DNA from: JANRIC01 sp033765345
Lineage (GTDB): Bacteria; Bacteroidota; Bacteroidia; Cytophagales; Microscillaceae
Direction: 5' to 3'
DNA length: 64,000 nucleotides
NCBI GenBank assembly: GCA_033765345.1
Contig: JANRIC010000064.1
Span: forward strand, 21,452 to 85,451
In this document: in pieces, positions 39,001 to 44,598 of the stretch
Position numbering within the stretch: position 1 is the stretch's first letter
How the letters are laid out: each line of letters opens with the position of its first letter
Position numbers and translations under genes: made by a program
The notes under the pieces: generated by a model
The model's database searches: none
What the model was told of the DNA's origin: nothing
The model's input: the letters and a program-made list of their open reading frames with translations, nothing else

Positions 39001-40130
39001 AGGCGAACGGAATATGTACCGGGATTTGCGTAAGTATGCGTGGGATTTTTCTGGGTAGATAAAGGGCTGAAATCTCCAAAATCCCATGACCAGCCCATTG
39101 CACCAGTGGATGAATTATCAAAAAACTGTAAAGCAGTACTGGCGCATACGTTTGCGGTCGGCAAAGTGAAATTGGCAAGATTATCATTAATTCTGACAGC
39201 ATCAGCGACAGTGATCGAGTCAGCGCAACCGTCGGCAGTCCTGACTCTGAGCTTTACTGGATAAATGCCTTTGGTGGTGTATGTAAAAGAAGGGTTCTGA
39301 GAGGAGCTCGTCCCCAGGATAGTGCTTCCGTTGGTATCGTAGAACGTCCAGTTATACGTAATGATATTTCCGGCAGGTGGGGGTGTAGTACGTACAGTGG
39401 AAGTACTCCTGAATTGTGCCGTAAAAGGTACTGCACAGGCTGGGGGGTTGTTCAGGACAAAACTTGCCACAGGTGAGTAGCGCACCCGAATATAAGAAGA
39501 TTTGATTTCTGAAGCAGCACAAGTTTGGATTCCTCCCGAAAAGGTCTCTACGGTCAAAGTAACCTGATAATCTCCCGAAAAAAGATAGGTATGCTGTGGG
39601 TTGGCACTGAATACAGGATCAGTACCTGAGAAGGTATTTCCATCGCCAAAGTTCCAGGTCCATCGGGTCACATTCCCTATGGTGGGGGAAGAAGTGTCTG
39701 TAATGTCTGAAAAATTAACAGTCAGATTGGTACAGCCTGAAAGTACATCGGCGGTAAAATCAGGATTGGCAGATTCGTAGACAATTACTTGTTTACTGAC
39801 CGTAGACAAGACCGTCCCGTTGAATCCATTTCGGAGATTAAGGGTCACCGTAAAAGTCCCAGAGTTATTATAACTTGCTGAGGGGAATTGGATTCCGGCA
39901 TCATTGGCAGGAGTTTCCTGTACCGAGTTGCCATTTCCGAAAATCCACTCATAATAGAGATTGGTCAGATTCGGTCCGGTAGATTGGTCGCTAAAGTTAT
40001 AGGTAGCAATATCACAGCCGTTGGCACTAATGACAAAATTAAAATTTGCCGTCTGGGCACTGAGTTTGTGGGCTGAAAAAGTCAATAACAAAAAAAGGAG
40101 AATCAAAAAATCTTTCCTGGCAAAATGCAT
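27030..40130 (-). CDS. Giant T9SS surface adhesin, SprB-like, with PKD and 83-residue repeats
   Basis: This 4366-residue protein is the dominant gene of the window. It has a signal peptide (about 1-25) and then around fifteen PKD domains (about 30-1400, repeated W-x-FGDG pattern). Two Ig-like domains (YQWQ-DDGGG) follow. About 25 tandem repeats of 83 residues (roughly 1900-3980) come next, each with one Cys near the start (NQTIC) and a second after WTISNG. A cadherin-like stretch (NVLDNDEDAEGSL) precedes a type B gliding-motility C-terminal domain of about 90 residues (IPEGFSPNGDGVNDGFVI ... YNRWGNLVYE). Size, repeats, type B tail and the adjacent PorP/SprF-like gene are those of SprB-type gliding adhesins. 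Sequence identity to SprB itself is not claimed. An uncharacterised promoter is likely in 40131-40708. Confidence 0.93.
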   Translation of the reverse strand: MHFARKDFLILLFLLLTFSAHKLSAQTANFNFVISANGCDIATYNFSDQSTGPNLTNLYYEWIFGNGNSVQETPANDAGIQFPSASYNNSGTFTVTLNLRNGFNGTVLSTVSKQVIVYESANPDFTADVLSGCTNLTVNFSDITDTSSPTIGNVTRWTWNFGDGNTFSGTDPVFSANPQHTYLFSGDYQVTLTVETFSGGIQTCAASEIKSSYIRVRYSPVASFVLNNPPACAVPFTAQFRSTSTVRTTPPPAGNIITYNWTFYDTNGSTILGTSSSQNPSFTYTTKGIYPVKLRVRTADGCADSITVADAVRINDNLANFTLPTANVCASTALQFFDNSSTGAMGWSWDFGDFSPLSTQKNPTHTYANPGTYSVRLTTTFSDGCSVTSVPQPITIQPQPSAGFTIIPVVGLCQVPRTITFNPVTTGAQYTYSWNFGDPNVFGGGTSTASNPMHTYTDFGTNTVILTITNTITGCSSTGTLNIPIEEPVIVFSADAEEGCAPLTVNFDATGTDANEAIISYVFDFGDGSPLETIPGPTSTPQTSHIYTAFGDYTPTLTITTSNGCTRTVALAPIEVGEPPTLTGITLSRPGGCVNDGGGITFTPVFSGLVVADSLIWDFSDGTIINNDNINPVTHLFRDIGSLTVTLTAFANGCQVLVPFSQNVNISGPLARFQIVGGGSACVGTNTFNFNNQSLNGPNSTYTWNFGDGSPTQIIPQGSPVSHTYTSPGIYTVSLTANDSNTGCVSIASAQVNVSVSGADFTTFPNPADVCRNNAVQFIDQSTTTGTIVRWIWDFGDGTIEEFTNNPNTTHNYAPKATPYQATLTIEESNGCTTTSAAKPVTVSGPRANFTSNIVVCEGESLSFTDTSLPLPGTSTINSWLWDFGDPVSGVNNSSALQNPSHIFSGPGTYTVRLTVEDDNVSLGTCSHAVSKTVQVLAKPRAGFTTTRNKYCLSNSILFTNTSTDIPGGTGLTYSWNFGGSGTNLSVDPANPEFVYDFTGTYVVTLTVQANNGCSRSFSKTVFVVNPDATMIADGVIAPSTLTRNCPPATVSFVAVPSSGAGITSYFWEFGDGNVAFTQNPKNTYSVPGNYTVTLTMTSDAGCDIVKTITNFITVDGPAGSFTFVPTRICAPETVEFTAASISGLGGTGSTIQWDFGDGTTTAEIPLTQAEYNAALGTIPGKTIISHTYTIPGVYIPFMILKDDLGCKVSYTSQTGTVSVSGQPTANFTWDNGGGLICQGINFNFQDLSLGNQVTPNSLRPEIDTWNWTFYDTDSVTILGTSTQRNPTRMYNASGIYPVRLVVESAFNPTYPPGCSDTTFRYVEIITPSITANFTVDQNLICPGEVVNFTNSSVSTNNPPLSLAYLWEFLNDAGNVIGTSNAVNPNFTFTSTGDYTVRLTVTDNAGCAASAVKTNEITVNELPSFGEQPLNTVICSGNDTSFVARATSAALSIADINYQWQIDDGGGWANLSNSAIYGNTSGVLNASLPSTTLTLTGIPLSFNGYRYRCVFQHINTTQCIRISNEAVLTVNQSPTPATVGPNQILCNATSATITGNTPSVGTGLWTQLSGPAGAIITNPTNPNTQVNIGFGTYEFQWTISNGVCPPTSATIQIANSQSAFAGLDQSYCHVSSFNLNGSNPATTGGGTGTWTFLSGPNTPNIDLPNDPNSSISNVIASATPYRFVWSIIGAAGCGNSKDTVSIFNYALPSFTGQPSDITLCENQNGTISVNASAAFTYQWQLDDGGGSGFTNISDGAFYSGTNTNTLNLTGVNISLDFAKYRCLITNPGTSCENFSQEAELRIIPAPNNTVIADNSSICAGNPVNISVYGTISGYTYVLRNGTNPVAGVPPLTGNGATISFATINPTSTSTYNVLVTTSAVNGSSCSIMLTDQPTITVTPATSPSVTGADFAVCADVANLSANAPANGTGLWTLVSGSGTITNPNNRNSGVTALGLGRNVFRWTISNGLCPSTQDTLVITRNQGVTANAGSDQVLCGTSTILSANSSISGFGTWSLLSGTGTIVNVNDPASAFINVALGQNVLLWTLDNGSCPPSSDTVIIQRESSNAFSDAGSNQEICVNNTTLAANTPIAGTGVWSVVAGSGTIADLNNPNTSVTNLGNGLNTFEWTVSNPCATAISRVDVVVSNPTFTADAGANQTVCTPTATLNALPVPVGQGVGSWQVTSGGATLNNPSDPNSTVSGLTPGLNTFRWFVSNGVCPSSEDLVSITRVSITPVSAGNDATVCGTSAVLNANDLDIANGETGVWTVEAGTGIFVDATDPKSGVSGLASGALNRFRWTVSKASCATVSDVVDITAVAAPIASAGVTQNICSDQTILNATLSNGNGLWSSTDPNVSFDNPSQPNTLVRGLVLGGNTLTWTVSNANCPSAISTVIIHRMSPPTLSDAGTDQVVCSDIATLDANTPVIGAGVWNVVSGSGTVEILDDPNSAVNGLSLGENIFRWTISNGTCPVSTSTVKITRVQPPTLADAGPNQTVCSAIATLDANTPIIGTGVWTVTAGSAVLDNPNDPNSGVSNLSIGANVLRWTISNGTCPVSTATVTITRHEDPSLANAGLSQTICATSTNLNASVPTVGTGLWTVVSGAATLIDPTDPKTAVSNLSPGLNTFKWTISNGSCPVSSANVSITREEIPTLANAGTNQTICTSQINLNANQALAGTGTWTLINGSADIDQVNNPNTMINQVGIGANTFRWTISNGNCSPSFDEVTITREAAPSIAFAGANQTVCTSSALMSANTPVVGTGFWTLVSGSGSFANPNLPNTTVTGLSLGINTFAWTISNGACTASTSTVNITREEAPSTAMAGGDQNICANTATLIGNTPSVGSGIWTLVNGSATILNPNNPSTAVADLGIGINTFRWTISNGGCTVSFDEVNITREQAPSLANAGVNQTICTETTILQANTPSIGSGLWKVLAGSAIIANPNNPTTQVNNLGMGINIFEWTVSNGNCTSSSATVTVTRDEPPIIANAGTDQTICTNNTVLNGNNPGSAEGTWTVAAGSAIIANPNSPNTTVSNLSSGTNTFVWTIANGTCQPSVSSVNINRQIEPSTAIAGSPQTVCANTTTLNANTPQSGVGTWSVVSGSGNFVDVNDPRTSLSGLSVGDNVFRWTISNGVCPTSSATVTITRNQEPTVANAGSNQNICSPNTTLNGNSPIVGTGFWTRTQGSGILSDPTSPNTAVSSLSVGLNTFVWTISNGNCNSSSATVTILREENPTLAHAGSDQTICTSNFNLNANTPTVGTGVWTVINGSGVITNPNNPITSVTGLSIGINTFRWTITSACGTSSASVNIIRDEAISSVNAGTNQTICTPTFNLQASNPTVGAGAWTVVAGSGILDNPTDPNSGVTNLSIGTNVFRWTVSNGVCPSASATVTITRLAEPSISTAGQNQTLCASSTTLNANLPTSGTGQWTLVSGNGVFSDPTDPRTSVTNLVIGTNTFRWTISNGNCTSSSSTVSITREEIPTIADAGTDQTLCVSTATLDGNIPAIGTGIWTVIEGNAILNNPNNPKTTLSNLSLGVNRFTWAIDNGTCTASASTVSITRNEEPSNAVAGTNQTTCESVMSLNANAPVVGTGQWSVIVGSATITNPNNPNTTVTGLSIGTNLFRWTVSNGTCSTKSAHVEIIRQEAPTVSRAGSDQDVCTPGATLNANNPLVGIGTWTVTEGSGIVTNPNNSNSTVTGLSLGKNTFKWTINNGTCAVSESFVNIYREDGPTVANAGVNQIICAATVTLNANPPGTGMGTWTIIAGSATVTDPNNPNSGVTGLSPGVNTFRWTISNSCGNSSANVSIIRDELPTLSNAGANQQVCSTTTTLNANTPQVGTGSWTVAAGEANIENPTQPNSRVNGLGVGVNTFVWTISNGTCNISTSTVTITRDQSPTLADAGTDQSLCNQSNTTLNANQPAIGRGAWTQVSGPNTALILNRNSFNSGVNGLIPGIYVFKWTISNGVCEASDDEVVVNIAGSPRNDNTLAVSDVEYCSQEIPNNISIGIENTEVGVTYELRSTNGNLISSALSTGGNLTFGPINSPLVSASYEVFALGAAQGGLTCPAVKLTDRAEITVRNCNLPEALPINLRTDLCTEVKFNLLDSLENSITLDLIPKTNMVTNQGGVVNISPNGMIVYEPRGNFVGVDEFEYEICNRENPPACDKARIRVLIEACTNTPPVAYSDDYSGDNCRSIKGNVLDNDEDAEGSLLLVKAQNPTLSPQKGIFSIQANGDFEYTPSEDFVGLDSVQYETCDDGSGSIVKCSKTTIYLNILGCKDVFIPEGFSPNGDGVNDGFVIVGAENYQKIWLRIYNRWGNLVYENENYRNNWEGIANRGNLTGQSLPDGTYYYVADFDKGRKRLARYLTLRR
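28200..34440 (-). repeat. Coding tandem repeat, about 25 units of 249 bp
   Basis: Within the giant adhesin each unit follows the pattern ANAG-NQTIC, TLNANTP-VGTG-WT, GS-NPNNPNT-V, GLS-G-N-FRWTISNGTC, S-TVTITR. Two consecutive repeats I counted residue by residue were each 83 residues long. Protein pattern is conserved while DNA words differ between units, so the array is old and not freshly duplicated. Two more diverged units lie before it in the protein. Confidence 0.85.
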
Positions 40131-40708
40131 AGCAATTTTCTTTCCGTTTAGTTTTTGGGATTTTCTTTGCCTAGAAAAAGAAAAGAGGTCTGTGTGTGGT
40201 GGTATAGAATGATTAGTTATTAAAAAGCTTCATGTTTTTAAATATTCTGTTTTAAACTCGTTTCCATAGCAAAGAATTTTCGCTACAAAGTTTGATAAAG
40301 CCTGCCAATTAAACAAGATCACAAATGCGGTGGATATTACCTCAGTATTTTAAGGTTTTGAATTACATATAGCGTCTCCCAAAAGGGTAAAACCTTACGC
40401 AAGAGGTTATATGAGGAGATTTTAAAGCATACAGCGGGATTATTCCTGAATAACAAGCCTGTATTAAGATAAATAAGGCGAATATGATCGGTACACCAGC
40501 AAATTTTAAGAAGCAACTGACCAACACCCACGGTACACCAGCAAATTTTCTGATTGCAAAGTACCACGCCGACAATCCATGCTCAAAATTTTTATCGCAA
40601 GATATTCATTTTGGTTGCTTATGATTTTACTTGAAGATCAACCCATCCAAACGACGAGGTCGCTTAAAGCGACCTCATCGTTGCCCTTTTTAGTATTGCT
40701 GACTTCTT
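40131..40708. other. 577-base intergenic region with an 18-bp direct repeat
   Basis: No gene is convincing here. GGTACACCAGCAAATTTT occurs twice, at 40490-40507 and 40532-40549, 42 bases apart. The part next to 40130 is AT-rich and should contain the adhesin promoter, but I cannot assign a clear TAnnTTTG box. Confidence 0.6.
40652..40680 (-). terminator. Hairpin downstream of anmK
   Basis: GAGGTCGCTT (40656-40665) pairs with AAGCGACCTC (40667-40676), a strong stem 30 bases past the anmK stop on the leftward strand. The following T-run is weak. Confidence 0.5.
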
Positions 40709-41791
40709 TCAGGGTAAAAATATGATTCCTCCACAATTATCCTTCTGGGATCCAGTCACTGAAGCTAGGCAATTGACTTCTTCCCGAAGCCTTAAAACAC
40801 CCAAAAAAGCAAAAACCAAGGCTTCTTTAAAGTCGATGATGGTTTCTTCGGGAATGACTAAGGAGATATGGGCGGGTAAATGTGCTTGAATTTGCTCCAT
40901 CAAAAAAGTATTTTTTGCACCCCCTCCAGTAGCTAAAAAGCTATATACTTGTGTCTCTCTCGTATAAGGTGTAACAGCCAAGGCAATTTGCCGGGCAATG
41001 TGTGTGATAGCGGTTCTTAGTTGGTCTTCTATCCTTGAAGTATTTACTTGTAATAAAGGGATAATTTCCGAAACGTACCATTCCCAGCCCAAAGATTTGG
41101 GGGGAGCTAGTTGATAGTAGGGCAAAGCATCCCATTGAGCCAATAATTCCGTGTCTAGGTTGCCCTGGGCGGCCAAAGCCCCTCCCCGGTCATATTCCAG
41201 CCCTAAGCCTTTCACCAGATTATTCAAAAGCATATTTGCTGGACAAACGTCATAGGCGATGCGTTTTCCTTGCCATTCTAGGGAAATATTGGCTATTCCA
41301 CCCAGATTCAAACAAAAGTCATAATCACCAAATAAAAAACGATCACCTATGGGTACCAAAGGAGCACCCTGACCGCCCAGAGCTAGGTCTTTGCTCCTAA
41401 AATCGGCAATGACCGGATATCCACTTTGGACGGCTATTTCCCAGCCAGAGCCGATTTGAAGCGTAAACCTTTTGTCAGGCTGATGAAAAATCGTATGTCC
41501 GTGACAGGCTATAAAATCAGGCTTTAGTTGATATTTTTCTAAAAACTCAAGGGCTTGTTTTCCTAAAAAAGCTCCATAATCTACATGCAATCTACTCAAG
41601 TCTTCTCCGCCTAAACTTACTGCCTGGCTTAATGGCATCTTCCAAGTGGCCTTGTAAGGAATGATTTCGGCTCTGATGATCTCAAACTTCCACTGGTCGG
41701 CTGTTTTTTCAAACCTACAAAAAGCCAAATCCAAGCCGTCCAGAGAAGTCCCTGACATCATGCCCAATACATGATAAGTATTTTTTTCCAT
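40709..41791 (-). CDS. anmK: Anhydro-N-acetylmuramic acid kinase
   Basis: This 360-residue enzyme phosphorylates and opens 1,6-anhydro-N-acetylmuramic acid to MurNAc-6-phosphate during peptidoglycan recycling in the cytoplasm. The N-terminal nucleotide-binding loop GMMSGTSLDGLDLAF, the CHGHTIFHQP motif near 95, the NLGGIANIS segment and the catalytic-Asp region YDVCPAN near 178 are all present. So are the ATGGGAKN and SVTGSQKDN regions near the C-terminus. The Asp is in a slightly altered context compared with the YDTGPGN motif of Escherichia coli AnmK, as in other Bacteroidota. No murQ neighbour is seen; the gene stands alone, divergent from the vWA gene. Confidence 0.95.
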   Translation of the reverse strand: MEKNTYHVLGMMSGTSLDGLDLAFCRFEKTADQWKFEIIRAEIIPYKATWKMPLSQAVSLGGEDLSRLHVDYGAFLGKQALEFLEKYQLKPDFIACHGHTIFHQPDKRFTLQIGSGWEIAVQSGYPVIADFRSKDLALGGQGAPLVPIGDRFLFGDYDFCLNLGGIANISLEWQGKRIAYDVCPANMLLNNLVKGLGLEYDRGGALAAQGNLDTELLAQWDALPYYQLAPPKSLGWEWYVSEIIPLLQVNTSRIEDQLRTAITHIARQIALAVTPYTRETQVYSFLATGGGAKNTFLMEQIQAHLPAHISLVIPEETIIDFKEALVFAFLGVLRLREEVNCLASVTGSQKDNCGGIIFLP

Positions 41792-41894
41792 GATTTTTCC
41801 TTTAAAAGCTTTTTTATATCACTTGTGAGGTGCTTCGACAATACATAATTTACTGAAAAATAAGAATATTTTCTCATAAATAATCCCTACTTCG

Positions 41895-41902
41895 TATATT
41901 TG
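41895..41902 (+). promoter_or_regulatory. -7 promoter element before the vWA gene
   Basis: TATATTTG matches TAnnTTTG and lies 40 bases before the start codon. I see no clear -33 element. Confidence 0.5.
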
Positions 41903-41942
41903 CCTTCATAAAATCTTACAATTTTAAAAATCTTATTTGTCT

Positions 41943-42614
41943 ATGCAAGGCTTACACTATACTGTAGATATTGTGATGTGTATTGATGCAACAGGTAGCA
42001 TGGCACCTATCATTGAGAAAGTAAAATCCAATGCATTGCGCTTTTATGAGGATTTGATGCAGGTGATGGCTGCCAAAGACAAGTCCATTCATACCCTCCG
42101 CGTAAAGGTGATCTATTACAGGGATTATTACTATGATGGAGATGAATCTATGTTTGAATCTGATTTTTTTATGCTACCTGATCAGAAAGATAAGTTCAAA
42201 GAGTTTATTGATCATATCAAAGCCGAAGGAGGTGGGTATGAGCCTGAAAGCGGCCTGGAAGCCTTGGCATTGGCTATTCGCTCCAAATGGAATCATACCG
42301 GTGACAAAAAAAGACAAATCATCATTGTATGGACAGATGCCAGCACTCACCCGCTTGAAAAAGACGAAAACTCCAAACCGGACAATTACCCAATCAATAT
42401 GCCTGCTAACTTTGACGAACTCACCGACCTTTGGGAGGGGCAGTTTATGAGCCGAGCAGCCAAACGACTAATTATTTATTCGCCAGATGCTTATGCCTGG
42501 ACAGATATGGCCAATCACTGGGACAATACCATTCAATACCCTTCTAAGGCGGGTGAGGGACTGAGTGAAATTGACTATCAAACCATTCTCGATGCCATTG
42601 CCAGTAGTGTCTGA
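41943..42614 (+). CDS. von Willebrand factor A domain protein
   Basis: This protein of 223 residues is essentially a single vWA domain. The metal-ion-dependent adhesion site shows as DATGSM near residue 15, with the later conserved TDAS motif (IIIVWTDASTH, near 125). No signal peptide or membrane segment is visible, so it should be cytoplasmic. Soluble vWA proteins of this DxTGS form occur in the TerY-type signalling groups together with PP2C phosphatases and protein kinases. The PP2C gene 290 bases downstream supports such a pairing, though no kinase gene is present. ATG 41943 is preferred over the TTG two codons upstream. Confidence 0.85.
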   Translation: MQGLHYTVDIVMCIDATGSMAPIIEKVKSNALRFYEDLMQVMAAKDKSIHTLRVKVIYYRDYYYDGDESMFESDFFMLPDQKDKFKEFIDHIKAEGGGYEPESGLEALALAIRSKWNHTGDKKRQIIIVWTDASTHPLEKDENSKPDNYPINMPANFDELTDLWEGQFMSRAAKRLIIYSPDAYAWTDMANHWDNTIQYPSKAGEGLSEIDYQTILDAIASSV

Positions 42615-42685
42615 GTTTTTATTACAAGGAAGTATATCTTTTTCTTTTAATGTGTAATTTTATACTAAGATCTATATGATTCACA

Positions 42686-42785
42686 GGTAGTATTAAAGAT
42701 GTAATGCTCAAATAACAAGTCGCCGTGGGCTGTGTCTTCACAGCCCACTGTTTTGAACGAACAGCATTACTTGTTACACACTACC
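42686..42785. repeat. Dispersed palindromic element, copy 2 of 2 (100 bp)
   Basis: It has the same ends and structure as 25845-25943, with a perfect central hairpin (GTGGGCTGTG, loop TCTT, CACAGCCCAC) and better matched arms TGTAATGCT / AGCATTAC. The two copies differ at only about six positions. Confidence 0.88.
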
Positions 42786-42906
42786 GATTCACAATACAAG
42801 CCCCCTTGCGGGGCAAGTTTTTAAGGATTTACAAAACCGTTTTCTCGAAAACCATTTTATTTTGTGTATAACTTGATAATTAAGCTCCAAAGTTTTGCCT
42901 GATCTC

Positions 42907-43905
42907 ATGATGTATTTTACCATACATACCGAAAAAATTGAACACAAAGGAGAAGATGCAGAACCCACCCTCCTTTTGGGGGATGACGATTCGGGCGTTC
43001 TGGCGGTTTATGATGGTATGGGAGGTGCAGGCAGCAAAACCTACACTGTATTATCTCTCAACAGAGAAGTGGTACATAGTGGTGCCTACATCGCTTCAAG
43101 ACTGGCTAAATCAATTCTCGAGGATTTTTATTTTCATACGGATAGTACCGATGACTTTGTGGAAAACCTTCGCCTTAGCCTCAAAGAGGGCTTTCAGGAA
43201 TATTACCTACAACTGGATGATCAGCCCTCCAAACTTCGCAGCAAGCTCATCAAAAATCTGCCTACTACCCTAGCAGGCATTTATTTTCAATTAGCGGTCA
43301 AAGGCAATTTGGAGCTGACTGCTTTTTGGGCAGGTGATTCGCGCTGTTATATTTTGCAAAAAGACGGACTTCAACAACTTAGCCTCGATGATCTCAACGG
43401 GATGCCGGATGCCTTATCTAACCTTTCAGAAGATGCTACCATCTCCAATTGCATCAGTGCTGACGGCAATTTTGTGTTGAATACCCGCAACTATAGTGTT
43501 CAGAACCCCTGCATACTCATCACAGCTACGGACGGTTGTTTTGGATATCTACCTTCTCCAGCTCACTTTGAATATATCATTCTGGATACTTTGATGAACA
43601 GCTACTTTGATGTAGAAGACTGGAAGGAAAAACTCACCGAAAGTCTGTCTGAATATACGGCTGACGATACGAGTATGAGCCTTTTGTGTTTGGGTTTTTC
43701 CAATCTCAACCAGCTCAAGACAGAGTTTTACCCAAGGTTTGCGATACTTTTTCAGCAATTTATACAGCCTTTAGAAGAAATAGATGATAAAATTGAACGT
43801 TCTTTGCATAGTGTTGTGGAGGAGATTGATTTTGCAGAAACCCGCAAAGAATTATTAAAGAGTCTTTGGGAAAAATATAAAATCAATTATTATCCTGAAT
43901 TTTAA
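42907..43905 (+). CDS. PP2C-family serine/threonine phosphatase
   Basis: This 332-residue protein is a PPM/PP2C phosphatase that removes phosphate from Ser/Thr with two or three bound metal ions. Metal-binding motifs are clear: DGMGG near residue 37 (AVYDGMGGAGSK), the GDSR motif near 148 (FWAGDSRCYIL), TDG near 205 (ITATDGCF) and the final D-D (YTADDTSMSL, near 258). Following the catalytic domain is a helical C-terminal segment of about 65 residues. It is cytoplasmic. It forms a likely signalling group with the vWA protein upstream and the OmpA-like gene 24 bases downstream. ATG 42907 is chosen over an upstream TTG; ATG 42910 is equally possible. Confidence 0.9.
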   Translation: MMYFTIHTEKIEHKGEDAEPTLLLGDDDSGVLAVYDGMGGAGSKTYTVLSLNREVVHSGAYIASRLAKSILEDFYFHTDSTDDFVENLRLSLKEGFQEYYLQLDDQPSKLRSKLIKNLPTTLAGIYFQLAVKGNLELTAFWAGDSRCYILQKDGLQQLSLDDLNGMPDALSNLSEDATISNCISADGNFVLNTRNYSVQNPCILITATDGCFGYLPSPAHFEYIILDTLMNSYFDVEDWKEKLTESLSEYTADDTSMSLLCLGFSNLNQLKTEFYPRFAILFQQFIQPLEEIDDKIERSLHSVVEEIDFAETRKELLKSLWEKYKINYYPEF

Positions 43906-43929
43906 TGTTGGCTCTATCCTGATTAAACT

Positions 43930-44589
43930 ATGCTCAGAATCTTGATTTTATTTAGTTTCTTCCTGATATCAGGTATTTTCCACGTTACTTTGGCGCAGGA
44001 AGAGGGCGAAGATTCTATTCCCAAAAACAAAAAAGAAATTAAAGAAAAGAAGCCCAAAAATAAAAAACTAAAACCCGAAAACTCTTCGGAAGAAACAGAT
44101 ACCAAGGAAGAAACTACGCCCTACATTCATATCGAGCTCAAAAGTTATTTGAAATCCCCCGGGCTTACACTCAAGTCCAAACAAGTACTTGATGAGCTTC
44201 TCAAAATATTACCTGCTTATCCTGATCTATTCATTCGCGTGGAAGGTCATACAAGCAATTACAATTTTTTGGAAGATCGCGAAGAGTCTTTAGAACAAGG
44301 GCAAGACCGATCCCAAAAACAAGCCGATATGATCAAAGATTATCTCATCAACAAAGGCCTACACGCCGATATGATCAGTGCGGAGGGTTTTGGTGCGTCA
44401 CGCCCTAAGATTGTAGGGTACTACAAAAAAGACAAACCGATTTATCTTGAAAATAACAATCAATTCGCACAAATGAGTAATGAAAGAATCATTCTTCAAA
44501 TAGAAGTACAGTTTGAGAAGGATTTTGCGTCTTTGAGCAAAGAATTAGAGAAAAAAAATATACTTCATAAATCCTTCCAAGCCAAGTGA
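43930..44589 (+). CDS. OmpA-domain lipid-free envelope protein
   Basis: This 219-residue protein has a signal peptide (about 1-23, ending LAQ) and a highly charged Lys/Glu linker (about 28-60). The rest is an OmpA-type C-terminal domain (about 62-200) with RVEGHTSN near 108, KQADMIKDYLINKGL, SAEGFGASRP and the NERI motif. It would bind peptidoglycan non-covalently in the periplasm. The stretch between the two core motifs (DREESLEQGQDRSQ) is the usual D-x-S-x-x-R helix region. It starts 24 bases after the PP2C stop, so co-transcription is likely. Convergent with the next gene, ending 9 bases from it. Confidence 0.88.
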   Translation: MLRILILFSFFLISGIFHVTLAQEEGEDSIPKNKKEIKEKKPKNKKLKPENSSEETDTKEETTPYIHIELKSYLKSPGLTLKSKQVLDELLKILPAYPDLFIRVEGHTSNYNFLEDREESLEQGQDRSQKQADMIKDYLINKGLHADMISAEGFGASRPKIVGYYKKDKPIYLENNNQFAQMSNERIILQIEVQFEKDFASLSKELEKKNILHKSFQAK

Positions 44590-44598
44590 ATATGTACA

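Noticed and set aside
40337..40575. Leftward 70-76-residue frames upstream of the adhesin
   Set aside because: They come from the 18-bp direct repeat (encoding KFAGVP twice) and lack any family pattern.
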